From assembly GCF_029011175.1 (NCBI RefSeq), contig NZ_CP118946.1, positions 930,001-994,000 of the forward strand: a DNA stretch of 64,000 bases. The letters run 5' to 3'. A program made the position numbers and the translations under genes. The notes beneath the pieces were generated by a model that was not told the origin of the DNA, searched no databases, and was given only the letters and a program-made list of their open reading frames with translations. The DNA is from Winkia neuii. Its GTDB lineage: Bacteria; Actinomycetota; Actinomycetes; Actinomycetales; Actinomycetaceae. Below, in pieces: positions 8,205-21,798 of this stretch; position 1 is the first letter of the stretch, and each line of letters opens with the position of its first letter.

Positions 8205-10759
8205 TGCCGTACGTAACTTTGGATTGGCTTGGCGAGCACACCAAGATCGCCGAAGGAACAGATGCAGCTCAACTTGCAGCTGATCTGGTGAAGGTGGGTA
8301 TCGAAGAAGAAGAGATCCATGCCTCCCAGGTGCAGGGTCCGCTGGTAGTGGGCAAGGTGCTGACTCAGGAGCCAAAGGAACAAAAGAACGGCAAGGTAAT
8401 CAACTACTGCCGCGTAGACGTCGGGGTACACAACGACGCTCCCGGCGAGGGCAAAGAACCGTCGGATCTGCCTTCGCGGGGGATCATCTGCGGCGCGCAT
8501 AACTTTGGTCCGGGTGACCTGGTTGCTGTTGTTTTGCCTGGAGCGGTCCTTCCGGGGCCGTTCCCTATTAGCTCTAGGAAGACTTACGGGCACATCTCTG
8601 ACGGCATGATCTGTTCTGAGCGTGAGCTGGGGCTTTCGAATGAACATAATGGCATTCTGGTGCTTACAGAACGCTATTCTCCGGAGCAGATACCTGAGCC
8701 TGGCGAGTCGCTAATGGATCTGTTTGGCTTCGGCGAAGAGATCTTGGAAGTGAACGTCACCCCTGATAGGGGCTATTGTTTCTCGATGCGTGGCCTCGCC
8801 AGGGAATACTCTCATTCCACAGGGCAGCCGTTTGATGACCCGGGTATTGCCCCCGTGCCGGAGGCTGATGGTAAGGGATTCAGCGTAAAGATCTCGGACC
8901 AGAACCCCATTCGCGGGAACATAGGTTGCGATCGTTTTGTAACGCGCGTGGTGCGTGGTGTCGATCCGCAGGCAAAGACTCCTGAGTGGATGGTTCATCG
9001 TCTAGAGGTCGCTGGCATGCGCTCGCTTTCTTTGCCCGTAGACGTCACTAACTACGTGATGATGGATCTTGGACAGCCAATGCACGCATACGATCTGTCT
9101 AAGGTAGACGAGGCTTTGCATGTGCGTCGCGCTAAAGCAGGCGAGAGCCTAACTACTCTTGACGAGGTAAAGCGCGAATTGGATCCCGAAGACCTACTTA
9201 TCTGTGACGGTGCGCAGGGAAACCGAGTGCTTGCCATTGCAGGTGTGATGGGTGGCGCGGATACCGAGGTCGAGGAGGGCACCACCGATGTGTTGCTCGA
9301 AGCAGCCCACTTTGATGCAGTGTCTATTGCGCGCTCGTCGCGGCGACACAAACTACCTACCGAAGCCGCAAAACGCTTCGAGCGCGGGGTGGACCCACAG
9401 CTGCAGGCAGTAGCCGCTCAGCGCGCGGTTGATCTGTTGGTCGAGTACGGTCACGGAGAAGCAGACAGTCATATAACTGATCTGAACAACGTTCCTGAGC
9501 CGACCCCGATTGCTATGGACCAGTCGTATCCTTCCAGGCTCACGGGCGTCGATTACGGCGTTGGCCGAATAACTGAGCTGCTCGAGATGATTGGTGCGCA
9601 GGTAGATCAGGATGGGGACCAGCTTCGTGTTACTGCGCCGTCGTGGCGTCCTGATCTGACCGGGCCGGCGGATTTGGTTGAAGAGATCGCTCGTTTGGAT
9701 GGCTACGACAAGATTGAGTCGATTGTGCCGCATGCTCCGGCAGGAACTGGCCTTTCTTTCTCTCAGTCTGTCCGTCGCGATGTGCAAAACGGTCTCGCTG
9801 CTTCTGGTCTTACCCAGGTGCTGTCGTACCCGTTCGTAGGGGATGCTTTTGATAGGCAGCGCCTAGAGGAGCAGGATTCGCGCAGGGATGCGGTGAAGCT
9901 TGCTAACCCGCTGGCCGCTGATCATCCTTATCTGCGCACTTCAATTCTCGATTCGCTCCTGCCTGTGGCGGAACTGAATGTCGCCCGTGGCACTGAATCT
10001 CTTGCAATCTTCGAGGTAGGAAAGGTCTACTTCGCTAAGGGAACTGTGCCTGCGCCACTGCCAAGGGCAGATAAAAGGCCGGATGAGCGAACGATTGCCG
10101 CCCTACACAAGGGGGTACCGAGCCAGCCGCAGCATGTCGGGATAATTCTTGCCGGTCAGGCAGGGCCAACCGGTGTTCTCGGGAGCGTCCGTAATTTTGA
10201 CTGGGCGGATGGAATTGAGCTGGCGCGCAGTATTTGCCGCATTGCCGGGGTGCAAATGGAAGTTGAGGCACTCGCCGAATTGCCCGAACCGTTCCATCCA
10301 GGACGAGTCGCACGGCTGAGTGTAGAAGGTAAGGAAATTGGTCGAGCAGGCGAATTGCACCCGCAGGTAGTGGCTGAGTATCACTTGCCTGCCCGCGCAG
10401 TTGCTTGTGAACTAGACCTGTCGGCTGTTTTGCAGAAGGCTTCGCAAGAGCCTAAGCAGGTTAAAGCTGTCTCTACCTTCCCGCCTTCGAAGGAAGATAT
10501 TGCGCTCGTAGTGGATGAATCTCTTCCTGCCGAGGACGTAGCACAGCTCATTCGTACTTTGCTTGGTGATGTTTGTGAAGAAGTACGCCTCTTCGATATT
10601 TACCGTGGTGCGAACATTGGGGAAGGGAAGAAGTCGCTTGCCTTCTCGATGAAGATGCGCGCTGCGGATCGCACGCTGACAGCGGAAGAAACAGCTTCTT
10701 TGCGTAAGCGAATAGTGAAGAAGGCTGGCAAGAAGTTTGGAGCTGAGCTTCGTAGCTAG
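8204..10759 (+). CDS. pheT: Phenylalanine-tRNA ligase beta subunit
   Basis: 851 residues, full length for the bacterial beta subunit. Domains in order: EMAP-like tRNA-binding B1 domain (about 40-155, with IICGAHNF and GDLVAVVLPGA), B3/B4 editing domain (about 215-400, including RSSRRHKLPTEAAKRFERG), B5 domain (about 410-490), catalytic-like core (about 500-740) and a C-terminal ferredoxin-fold anticodon-binding domain (about 755-851, ending with RTLTAEE and a basic tail). It recognises tRNA-Phe and hydrolyses mischarged Tyr-tRNA-Phe. It shares one base with the pheS stop codon. A strong hairpin terminator follows at 10790-10820. Confidence 0.97.
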   Translation: MPYVTLDWLGEHTKIAEGTDAAQLAADLVKVGIEEEEIHASQVQGPLVVGKVLTQEPKEQKNGKVINYCRVDVGVHNDAPGEGKEPSDLPSRGIICGAHNFGPGDLVAVVLPGAVLPGPFPISSRKTYGHISDGMICSERELGLSNEHNGILVLTERYSPEQIPEPGESLMDLFGFGEEILEVNVTPDRGYCFSMRGLAREYSHSTGQPFDDPGIAPVPEADGKGFSVKISDQNPIRGNIGCDRFVTRVVRGVDPQAKTPEWMVHRLEVAGMRSLSLPVDVTNYVMMDLGQPMHAYDLSKVDEALHVRRAKAGESLTTLDEVKRELDPEDLLICDGAQGNRVLAIAGVMGGADTEVEEGTTDVLLEAAHFDAVSIARSSRRHKLPTEAAKRFERGVDPQLQAVAAQRAVDLLVEYGHGEADSHITDLNNVPEPTPIAMDQSYPSRLTGVDYGVGRITELLEMIGAQVDQDGDQLRVTAPSWRPDLTGPADLVEEIARLDGYDKIESIVPHAPAGTGLSFSQSVRRDVQNGLAASGLTQVLSYPFVGDAFDRQRLEEQDSRRDAVKLANPLAADHPYLRTSILDSLLPVAELNVARGTESLAIFEVGKVYFAKGTVPAPLPRADKRPDERTIAALHKGVPSQPQHVGIILAGQAGPTGVLGSVRNFDWADGIELARSICRIAGVQMEVEALAELPEPFHPGRVARLSVEGKEIGRAGELHPQVVAEYHLPARAVACELDLSAVLQKASQEPKQVKAVSTFPPSKEDIALVVDESLPAEDVAQLIRTLLGDVCEEVRLFDIYRGANIGEGKKSLAFSMKMRAADRTLTAEETASLRKRIVKKAGKKFGAELRS

Positions 10760-10789
10760 TTTGCTTAGGTAAGAGGACCCAAGAGCAAG

Positions 10790-10820
10790 ATTCCGCGCCC
10801 CGGCTGGGGGCGCGGAATTT
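10790..10820 (+). terminator. Intrinsic terminator after pheT
   Basis: A perfect 12-bp GC-rich stem (10790-10801 with 10807-10818) has a five-base loop GGCTG, followed by TTCATTTATT. It lies 30 bases after the pheT stop and separates pheST from the flavodoxin-like gene. Confidence 0.85.
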
Positions 10821-10876
10821 CATTTATTGGGACTTTTTATTACGCAATATCGAAACTTTGGAGCGATACTTAACGC

Positions 10877-11383
10877 ATGAAGACGTTAGTAGCAGTTGCG
10901 ACAAAACATGGTTCCACAGGTGAAATCGGTGACGTCATCGTCGATGAGCTGCGAAACGCAGGTCACGAGGCAAAACGGGTTGATCCAGGTAAAGTCCGCG
11001 ACCTATCCGGCATTGACGCCGTAGTCTTGGGTAGTGCGGTATACATGACTCAGTGGCTCGAAGGGGCAGGTGATTTTGCAAAGAAGTTCGGTGAAGAGCT
11101 TCGCACATTGCCTATGTGGGCATTCTCGGTCGGTCTTTCGGGGGTTCCTAAGGGCAATGTCCAAGATCCCTCCAGGGTAGGGCCAGTTCTTCTGTCTATG
11201 GAACCGATCGATTATGTCACCTTCAAGGGCAAGTTGGATCCCACTGTGCTGAATTTGCGTGAACGTACCGTTGCCCGTCTTGGCGGTGCTTTAGAGGGCG
11301 ATTTCCGCGAGTGGGAACGCATCCGCAAGTGGGCTCAGCAGGTGGCTTCTAAGCTTGATGAGCTCGAAGCCAAGAAGAATTAG
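10877..11383 (+). CDS. Flavodoxin domain protein (HemG-like)
   Basis: 168 residues. The N-terminus MKTLVAVATKHGSTGEIGDVI is the FMN phosphate-binding loop of flavodoxins (consensus T-x-x-G-[ST]-T). AVVLGSAVYMTQW and MWAFSVGLSG match the flavin-contacting loops of the flavodoxin_5/HemG-type group. HemG proteins are menaquinone-linked protoporphyrinogen oxidases, but many actinobacterial members have no tested function, so only an FMN-binding redox role is proposed. It is framed by hairpin terminators on both sides and looks monocistronic. It occupies the position where argCJBDF stand in M. tuberculosis, between pheT and argR. Confidence 0.82.
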   Translation: MKTLVAVATKHGSTGEIGDVIVDELRNAGHEAKRVDPGKVRDLSGIDAVVLGSAVYMTQWLEGAGDFAKKFGEELRTLPMWAFSVGLSGVPKGNVQDPSRVGPVLLSMEPIDYVTFKGKLDPTVLNLRERTVARLGGALEGDFREWERIRKWAQQVASKLDELEAKKN

Positions 11384-11399
11384 CAGTTAGTAATACTCG

Positions 11400-11433
11400 A
11401 AGGTGGGCGGCTTTGGCCGTCCACCTTGGTTTA
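11400..11433 (+). terminator. Probable terminator after the flavodoxin-like gene
   Basis: A 12-bp stem with one G-U pair (AAGGTGGGCGGC 11400-11411 with GCCGTCCACCTT 11416-11427) has a four-base loop and is followed by GGTTTAA. The T tract is short, so termination efficiency is uncertain. Confidence 0.65.
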
Positions 11434-11439
11434 ACCTCA

Positions 11440-11477
11440 TTGTCATGATTATGCGTAATAATGTATAGTTATGCGCA
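11440..11477 (+). promoter_or_regulatory. argR promoter with overlapping candidate ArgR operator
   Basis: TTGTCA (11440-11445), an 18-base spacer and TATAGT (11464-11469) form a good sigma-70-type promoter, 20 bases upstream of the ribosome site. The spacer contains ATTATGCGTAATAAT, and a second TTATGCGCA follows across the -10 region. Two spaced AT-rich half-palindromes over a promoter are what ArgR autoregulation would need. The promoter is read directly; the operator assignment is inference. Confidence 0.6.
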
Positions 11478-11502
11478 CAGTCTTTCTGAAGGAGATACGC
11501 GA

Positions 11503-12012
11503 ATGGGACAGGTTAGGCCAGGAACTAAAGCTGCGCGTAGGGCAGCGATTGCCGAGATCTTTGCATCGGAAACTATTGGATCTCAATCTGAGCTCCGTGA
11601 TGCTCTAGGGGCCCGTGGAATCACTACTACTCAGGCAACCTTGTCTCGAGACCTGGTCGAGATGCATGCGACAAAGGTTCGTAACGAATCGGGGGACTAT
11701 GTTTACGGTCTCTCGACTACCCGGGTTGTGCCTGGAGAGGTATCTACAGAATCGGGTGAAGTGAGGCTCCGACGATGGAGCCAAGACCTAGTGGTGGCAG
11801 CTACGGCCGTGGCCCATCAGGTGGTTCTTAGGACGCCTGCTGGTGCTGCCCAGCTGCTTGCTTCTGCCATCGATGGGGCGATGCTTGAAGGCGTGGTGGG
11901 CTGTGTTGCGGGCGATGACACCGTCCTCATCATCTGTGTCGATCCGGAGCAAGCCGAAGAAGTGACCCAATATCTAATGAATTTCGCAGAGTCGCGTGGA
12001 ACTGAAAATTGA
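11503..12012 (+). CDS. argR: Arginine repressor ArgR
   Basis: 169 residues from ATG 11503. AAGGAG lies eight bases upstream, which decides against the longer frame from 11461. N-terminal winged helix ([25 protein letters not shown], shown here only in part as the signature [10 protein letters not shown]) and C-terminal oligomerisation and arginine-binding domain ([14 protein letters not shown] and [15 protein letters not shown]) are both intact. ArgR forms arginine-bound hexamers that repress arginine biosynthesis. The stop is 13 bases before argG, so argR-argG-argH form an operon that ArgR probably represses together with itself. Confidence 0.95.
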   Translation: MGQVRPGTKAARRAAIAEIFASETIGSQSELRDALGARGITTTQATLSRDLVEMHATKVRNESGDYVYGLSTTRVVPGEVSTESGEVRLRRWSQDLVVAATAVAHQVVLRTPAGAAQLLASAIDGAMLEGVVGCVAGDDTVLIICVDPEQAEEVTQYLMNFAESRGTEN

Positions 12013-12025
12013 GGGGGAGTATGAG

Positions 12026-13258
12026 ATGTCAAAGAAAAGGATTGTATTAGCCTATTCCGGTGGCCTAGATACCTCGGTAGCGATCGGCTGGATTGGTGAA
12101 CAAACTGGAGCCGAGGTTATTGCCGTTGCAGTCGATGTCGGCCAGGGCGGGGAAGACCTCGAGGTAATCAGACAGAGGGCGTTGGATTGCGGAGCGGTGG
12201 AAGCTTACGTCGCTGATGCTAAAGAAGAATTTGCTTCCGAATACTGCATGCCTGCTCTGCAGGCAAACGCGTTGTACCAAGATAAATATCCGCTGGTGTC
12301 GGCCATTTCTAGGCCGCTAATTGTGAAGCATCTTGTTCGTGCAGCTAGGCAGTTTGGCGCTGACACGATGGCGCATGGGTGCACCGGCAAGGGAAATGAC
12401 CAGGTTAGGTTTGAGGTCTCCTTTACCTCTATGGCTCCCGATCTCAGTTGTATCTCTCCGGTGCGGGATCTAGCACTGACGCGGGACGTGGCGATTGAAT
12501 ATGGCCAGGAGCACCAGCTGCCCATTGAAACAACGAAACACAATCCGTTCTCAATCGATCAAAACGTGTGGGGCAGGGCTGTAGAGACAGGATTTTTGGA
12601 GGATCTGTGGAACGCGCCCACTAAAGATGTTTATACCTACACGGATGATCCCACTTACCCGCCGCTTCCCGACGAGTTAGTCATCTCATTCGAGAAGGGA
12701 ATTCCCGTTGCTATTGACGGAAATCTAATGAATCCGCTTCAGATTATTCAGGAATTGAATACCAGGGCGGGAGCCCAGGGGATAGGTCGAATCGATATTG
12801 TCGAGGACCGCCTGGTGGGCATCAAGTCCAGAGAGATTTACGAGGCTCCCGGTGCGATCGCGCTGATCGAAGCTCACAGAGAACTAGAGAATGTCACCAT
12901 CGAGCGCGAGCAGGCGCGATTCAAGAGACAGGTGGATCGGCGCTGGGCAGAGCTGGTCTATGACGCCCAGTGGTTTAGTCCGTTAAAGAAATCTTTGGAT
13001 GCTTTTATCAAAGACACGCAAACCTATGTGACTGGGGATATTCGCCTACAACTACATGGGGGTAGGGCTACTGTGACTGGGCGTCGTTCGGAGTCTTCGC
13101 TCTACGATTTCAATCTGGCAACTTACGAGACTGGGGATACGTTTGACCAGTCCTATGCTAAGGGGTTCATTGAAATCTACGGGTTGCCGGCGAAGCTAGC
13201 TGCGGCTCGTGACGTGAAGTTTGGGCACGGCGTGGATTTCGGTATAGGCAATTTGTAG
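12026..13258 (+). CDS. argG: Argininosuccinate synthase
   Basis: 410 residues from ATG 12026 ([17 protein letters not shown]), preceded by GAGGGGGAG. An upstream in-frame ATG at 11996 lies inside argR and has no good ribosome site. The ATP pyrophosphatase loop SGGLDTS is at residues 11-17. The citrulline/aspartate region [13 protein letters not shown] and the later [11 protein letters not shown] segment are characteristic of ArgG. It joins citrulline and aspartate with ATP to give argininosuccinate. Length resembles the 400-residue actinobacterial form. Confidence 0.96.
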   Translation: MSKKRIVLAYSGGLDTSVAIGWIGEQTGAEVIAVAVDVGQGGEDLEVIRQRALDCGAVEAYVADAKEEFASEYCMPALQANALYQDKYPLVSAISRPLIVKHLVRAARQFGADTMAHGCTGKGNDQVRFEVSFTSMAPDLSCISPVRDLALTRDVAIEYGQEHQLPIETTKHNPFSIDQNVWGRAVETGFLEDLWNAPTKDVYTYTDDPTYPPLPDELVISFEKGIPVAIDGNLMNPLQIIQELNTRAGAQGIGRIDIVEDRLVGIKSREIYEAPGAIALIEAHRELENVTIEREQARFKRQVDRRWAELVYDAQWFSPLKKSLDAFIKDTQTYVTGDIRLQLHGGRATVTGRRSESSLYDFNLATYETGDTFDQSYAKGFIEIYGLPAKLAAARDVKFGHGVDFGIGNL

Positions 13259-13267
13259 GGTGCATCG

Positions 13268-14671
13268 ATGCAAGAAAAGAAGATAAGTCTATGGGGAGGT
13301 AGATTTTCGGGTCAGCCTTCTGAGGCACTGGACGCATTGTCTCGATCTACGCATTTTGACTGGCGGTTGGCACCTTACGACATTGCTGGCTCACTTGCGC
13401 ATGCGAGGGAACTACACCGAGTAGGACTCTTGACTGACTTAGAACACTCCCAGATGGAAGAAGCTCTTTTGACATTGCGAGAGCGGGTTCTAGCTGGCAC
13501 CTTTGTTCCGCTGGCGTCGGACGAGGACGTGCATACCGCCCTCGAGAGGGGGCTCCTTGAGATTGCGGGCGATGAGCTCGGTGGGAAACTGCGTGCTGGT
13601 AGATCCAGAAATGACCAGATTGCTACTCTGATCCGAATGTATCTGCGTGAGCAGGCAACACATCTTCGCGGACGGGTGCTGGATCTCGTGGACTCGCTAA
13701 TTGAGCAGGCCGAACGCGTTGGGGACGCAATTATGCCGGGGCGCACTCACATGCAACATGCTCAACCCGTATTGGTAGCCCACCAATTGCTAGCCCATGT
13801 TTGGCCGTTGCTGCGCGATCTGGGCCGGTTCCGAGACTGGGATGGCCGAGCGCAATATTCTCCGTACGGGGGAGGGGCGCTTGCTGGCAATACCTTGGGA
13901 CTGGATGCTTCGAATATTGCAGATGAACTCGGGTTTGCTGGTCCTTGCAAGAATTCCATAGACGGTACGGCTAGCCGCGACGTCGTCTCGGAGTTCTCTT
14001 TTATCTGCGCTCAGATAGGTATTGATCTGTCACGGCTAGCAGAAGAGATAATTACTTGGAATACCGTGGAGTTCGGATATGTCACGCTTGCTGACTCGTT
14101 CTCTACTGGATCCTCGATTATGCCGCAGAAGAAGAATCCTGACGTAGCTGAGCTTGCTCGCGGGAAGGCAGGCAGACTTATTGGGGATTTGCAAACCTTG
14201 CTGGTTGTATTGAAAGGAATTCCCCTGGCTTACGACCGGGATCTGCAAGAGGACAAAGAACCGGTATTCGACCAGATAGACACGCTGGATGTCCTGTTGC
14301 CAGCTATGGCTGGAATGGTTAGGACGATGACTCTTCATACTGATCGAATGGGCTACCTAGCTCCGCGGGGTTTTTCGCTGGCGACAGATGTCGCTGAATG
14401 GCTGGTGCGCCAAGGCATCCCCTTTAGGAACGCGCATTCCATTTCGGGGCGATGCGTTGCACTTGCCGATGCAACTGGCCGTGAGCTGTGGGAGCTGACG
14501 GATAAGGAGTTCCATACTATTTCCCCTGCTTTGACACCCGAGGTAAGGGCTGTACTCAGCGCAAAAGGCTCGGTGACCTCTCGTAATGGGGTGGGTGGTA
14601 CAGCACCTGAGCGAGTTGCAGAACAGTTGCTTGAGGCAAAGCAACTGGCAGAGTGTTTTCGGGCCGAATAG
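13268..14671 (+). CDS. argH: Argininosuccinate lyase
   Basis: 467 residues, fumarase/aspartase superfamily. N-terminal [16 protein letters not shown], the RSRNDQIAT loop, [10 protein letters not shown] (catalytic His region) and the flexible signature loop [12 protein letters not shown] with the catalytic serine are all present. It splits argininosuccinate to arginine and fumarate. It starts nine bases after argG and completes the argRGH operon. No terminator is obvious in the 90 bases before tyrS, so readthrough is possible. Confidence 0.96.
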   Translation: MQEKKISLWGGRFSGQPSEALDALSRSTHFDWRLAPYDIAGSLAHARELHRVGLLTDLEHSQMEEALLTLRERVLAGTFVPLASDEDVHTALERGLLEIAGDELGGKLRAGRSRNDQIATLIRMYLREQATHLRGRVLDLVDSLIEQAERVGDAIMPGRTHMQHAQPVLVAHQLLAHVWPLLRDLGRFRDWDGRAQYSPYGGGALAGNTLGLDASNIADELGFAGPCKNSIDGTASRDVVSEFSFICAQIGIDLSRLAEEIITWNTVEFGYVTLADSFSTGSSIMPQKKNPDVAELARGKAGRLIGDLQTLLVVLKGIPLAYDRDLQEDKEPVFDQIDTLDVLLPAMAGMVRTMTLHTDRMGYLAPRGFSLATDVAEWLVRQGIPFRNAHSISGRCVALADATGRELWELTDKEFHTISPALTPEVRAVLSAKGSVTSRNGVGGTAPERVAEQLLEAKQLAECFRAE

Positions 14672-14761
14672 CGAATATCTTTGCTGTGGAGTTGGCATTT
14701 AGCTACTTCTATGCGAGAAACTACTAAGAGAATAAGAAACCATTTTCTGGAAGGAATGACA

Positions 14762-16024
14762 GTGACGGATATTATCGACGAGCTGCAATGGCGTGGTCTC
14801 ATTGCCCAGCACACGGATTTAGAAGAACTGCGCAAGACCCTGGCGCAGGGACCTGTCACTTTCTATTGTGGTTTCGATCCTACTGCTGCATCGCTCCACC
14901 ACGGGCATCTGGTGCAGGTGCTCATGATGCGTCATTTGCAAAATGCCGGGCATAAGCCGATTGCGCTTGTCGGCGGAGCTACCGGACTCATTGGCGATCC
15001 TAGAATGAAGGGCGAGCGTACTCTCCAGTCCCGCGAGGTCGTGGAGGGTTGGGTAGAGCGGTTGCGCGATCAGATCGCTCACTTCCTGTCTTTCGAGGGC
15101 GACAATGCGGCAGTCATGGTGAATAACCTTGATTGGACCAGTGAGCTCTCGGCGATCGATCTGCTAAGAGACCTGGGGAAGAATTTCCGCATGGGGGCCA
15201 TGCTCTCGAAGGATGCGGTAGCGAGGCGCTTAAAGTCCGAAGAAGGTATTTCCTACACGGAGTTCTCCTACCAGATTTTGCAGGCGAATGATTTCTTGCA
15301 GCTGTTTGAGCGTTACGGCTGCACCCTGGAGACTGGTGGCAACGACCAGTGGGGTAACTTGGTCGGTGGTATGGACCTGATCCGTAAGGTGAAGGGCGAA
15401 TCCGTACACGTTATGACTACGCCGCTCATTACTAAGGCGGATGGAACGAAGTTTGGCAAATCTGAGGGCGGGGCTATTTGGCTAGATCCCGAAATGATGT
15501 CACCCTACGCCTTCTATCAGTTCTGGCTTACTGCCGAGGACGCAGACGTAATTCGTTTCTTGAAGGTGTTTACATTCAAGTCTCGCGAGGAAATTGAAGA
15601 GCTAGAGAAGCTGACTGCGGAGAAGCCTCAATTGCGGGCGGCCCAAAAGGAGCTTGCAGAATCCGTAACCCGACTTGTCCATGGCGATGAAGTAACGGAT
15701 CAGGTTCTTGCTGCTACTGAAGCTCTGTGGGGTAAGGGCGATCTGGCATCGATCGATGCGTCGACTCTAGCTTCGGCTACAGAGTCCCTTCCGGCAACTG
15801 AACTTGAAGTAGGCACCTCCACAATTGTCGATCTTCTAGTTGGTACAGGATTAGAGAAGGGGAAGGGAGCCGCCCGGAGGACGATCAAGTCCGGTGGCGC
15901 TTACCTGAATAATCAGAAGGTAGAGGACGTCGATTATGTGATCGCCGAAACAGATCTGCTATCTGGCGGAAAGGTGCTAGTGCGCAAGGGGAAGCGAAAT
16001 CTGGCTGTAGCGACGGCAGAATAG
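14762..16024 (+). CDS. tyrS: Tyrosine-tRNA ligase
   Basis: 420 residues from GTG 14762. This start is preferred because AAGGA lies six bases upstream and the product then begins MTDIIDELQWRGL, as in other actinobacteria; ATG 14756 directly abuts the AAGGA. Class I motifs: HHGHL at residues 46-50 (HIGH signature) and KFGKS near 233 (KMSKS signature). A C-terminal S4-like RNA-binding domain spans about 350-420 (RRTIKSGGAYLNNQKV). It charges tRNA-Tyr. Its position downstream of argH and upstream of the TPR/HAD-tlyA block is conserved in actinobacteria, except that an rRNA operon is interposed here. Confidence 0.96.
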   Translation: MTDIIDELQWRGLIAQHTDLEELRKTLAQGPVTFYCGFDPTAASLHHGHLVQVLMMRHLQNAGHKPIALVGGATGLIGDPRMKGERTLQSREVVEGWVERLRDQIAHFLSFEGDNAAVMVNNLDWTSELSAIDLLRDLGKNFRMGAMLSKDAVARRLKSEEGISYTEFSYQILQANDFLQLFERYGCTLETGGNDQWGNLVGGMDLIRKVKGESVHVMTTPLITKADGTKFGKSEGGAIWLDPEMMSPYAFYQFWLTAEDADVIRFLKVFTFKSREEIEELEKLTAEKPQLRAAQKELAESVTRLVHGDEVTDQVLAATEALWGKGDLASIDASTLASATESLPATELEVGTSTIVDLLVGTGLEKGKGAARRTIKSGGAYLNNQKVEDVDYVIAETDLLSGGKVLVRKGKRNLAVATAE

Positions 16025-16037
16025 AGTATTACCCCAG

Positions 16038-16080
16038 TTCAGGCGCGGTGTGTTCAGGCTCACCGTGCCTGAATTTTGTA
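16038..16080 (+). terminator. Intrinsic terminator after tyrS
   Basis: A 13-bp stem with one G-U pair (16038-16050 with 16061-16073) is followed by TTTTGTATT. An outer pair of arms, TACCCCAG (16030-16037) and CTGGGGTA (16083-16090), can extend or compete with it. It begins 14 bases after the tyrS stop. Confidence 0.8.
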
Positions 16081-16105
16081 TTCTGGGGTAGTAGCTGCTT
16101 ATAGT
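16076..16105 (+). promoter_or_regulatory. Candidate upstream rRNA promoter (P1)
   Basis: TTGTAT (16076-16081), an 18-base spacer and TATAGT (16100-16105). The predicted start falls at about 16112, where a nine-bp hairpin with a TTCG loop (16111-16132) begins. The -35 overlaps the tail of the tyrS terminator. Assignment rests on hexamers only. Confidence 0.45.
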
Positions 16106-16163
16106 ATTACCCGTTGCGGTTCGCCGCGACGGACAAGGGAATAAATCTTCTGCGAGAATCTAC

Positions 16164-16193
16164 TTGACAAGCTTCAGGGAATTCTTCTAGGAT
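16164..16193 (+). promoter_or_regulatory. Main rRNA operon promoter (P2)
   Basis: A consensus TTGACA (16164-16169), an 18-base spacer and TAGGAT (16188-16193) form a strong actinobacterial housekeeping promoter about 200 bases upstream of 16S. The stretch 16194-16393 is leader RNA with no gene; it is dominated by T and G with long T runs. Confidence 0.75.
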
Positions 16194-16393
16194 AGATTCC
16201 CGTGCTGCGGAACTGCAGCGTCCCAACTTCTAATTCTAGAGGTTCGTGGTGTGGTTGTTTTTGTTCTCGATAGTGTGTTTTTGTTTTTGCTCTTTTTTGT
16301 GTGTGGGCTTTGCGCAACTGTTTTGGTTGTGTTTGGTCTTTTTTGTTTTTTTGGTTGGGATTGCCCTTTTTTGGGGTGTTTTCTGAATGTTTT

Positions 16394-21370
<4,977 letters not shown>

Positions 21371-21489
21371 AATTGAGTATTAATGTTTGTTTTGGGCATG
21401 CCAATTACGTGTGTTGGCATTGGCATTTGCGTCCACTGTGCGGTTCACGATTCAACCAGTCTTCTTTTTTTGGTTGGTTCAATAGTTTT

Positions 21490-21605
21490 TCGTGGTGGTC
21501 ATAGCGGTGAGGTCACGCCCGGTTCCGTTCCGATCCCGGTAGCTAAGCTTGCCAGCGCTGATGGTACTGCACTTTTTAGTGTGGGAGAGTAAGACGCTGC
21601 CACGA
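21490..21605 (+). rRNA. rrf: 5S ribosomal RNA
   Basis: About 116 bases. The terminal helix pairs TCGTGG (21490-21495) with CCACGA (21600-21605). Internal landmarks are present: CGGTTCCGTTCCGATCCCGG, GCTAAGCTTGCCAGCGC and GATGGTACTGC, with GGGAGAGTAAGACGCTGCC at the 3' side. It stands 119 bases after 23S and ends the operon. Confidence 0.95.
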
Positions 21606-21619
21606 TTATTCTTCTGGTT

Positions 21620-21659
21620 TAGCCTCCAGGCCTGCTTTTGTTAGTGGGTTTGGGGGCTA
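21620..21659 (+). terminator. Hairpin after the rRNA operon
   Basis: A 16-bp RNA stem that includes several G-U pairs (TAGCCTCCAGGCCTGC with GTGGGTTTGGGGGCTA) and an eight-base loop TTTTGTTA. It lies 14 bases after 5S. The following GATCTTTATC is a weak T tract. The remaining bases up to 21787 hold no gene that I can see. Confidence 0.55.
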
Positions 21660-21798
21660 GATCTTTATCCCCATTTAACAACACCCGACGGGGCGACTGA
21701 CGGCCGGGGAGCGAGACTTCACACCATGGAATATTCTTGCGCCAGCTAGTTTCTACTATGCTAGTACCAAATAGCTTTGACGATTTTTAAGGAACACT

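Noticed and set aside
14681-14761. Longer tyrS start from 14681
   Set aside because: The ribosome site AAGGA lies six bases before GTG 14762, and the family N-terminus MTDIIDEL begins there.
21660-21798. Gene or tRNA between 5S rRNA and the HAD fusion
   Set aside because: No frame with a ribosome site or tRNA fold; only short repeats around CTAGTTTCTACTATGCTAG that I could not assign.
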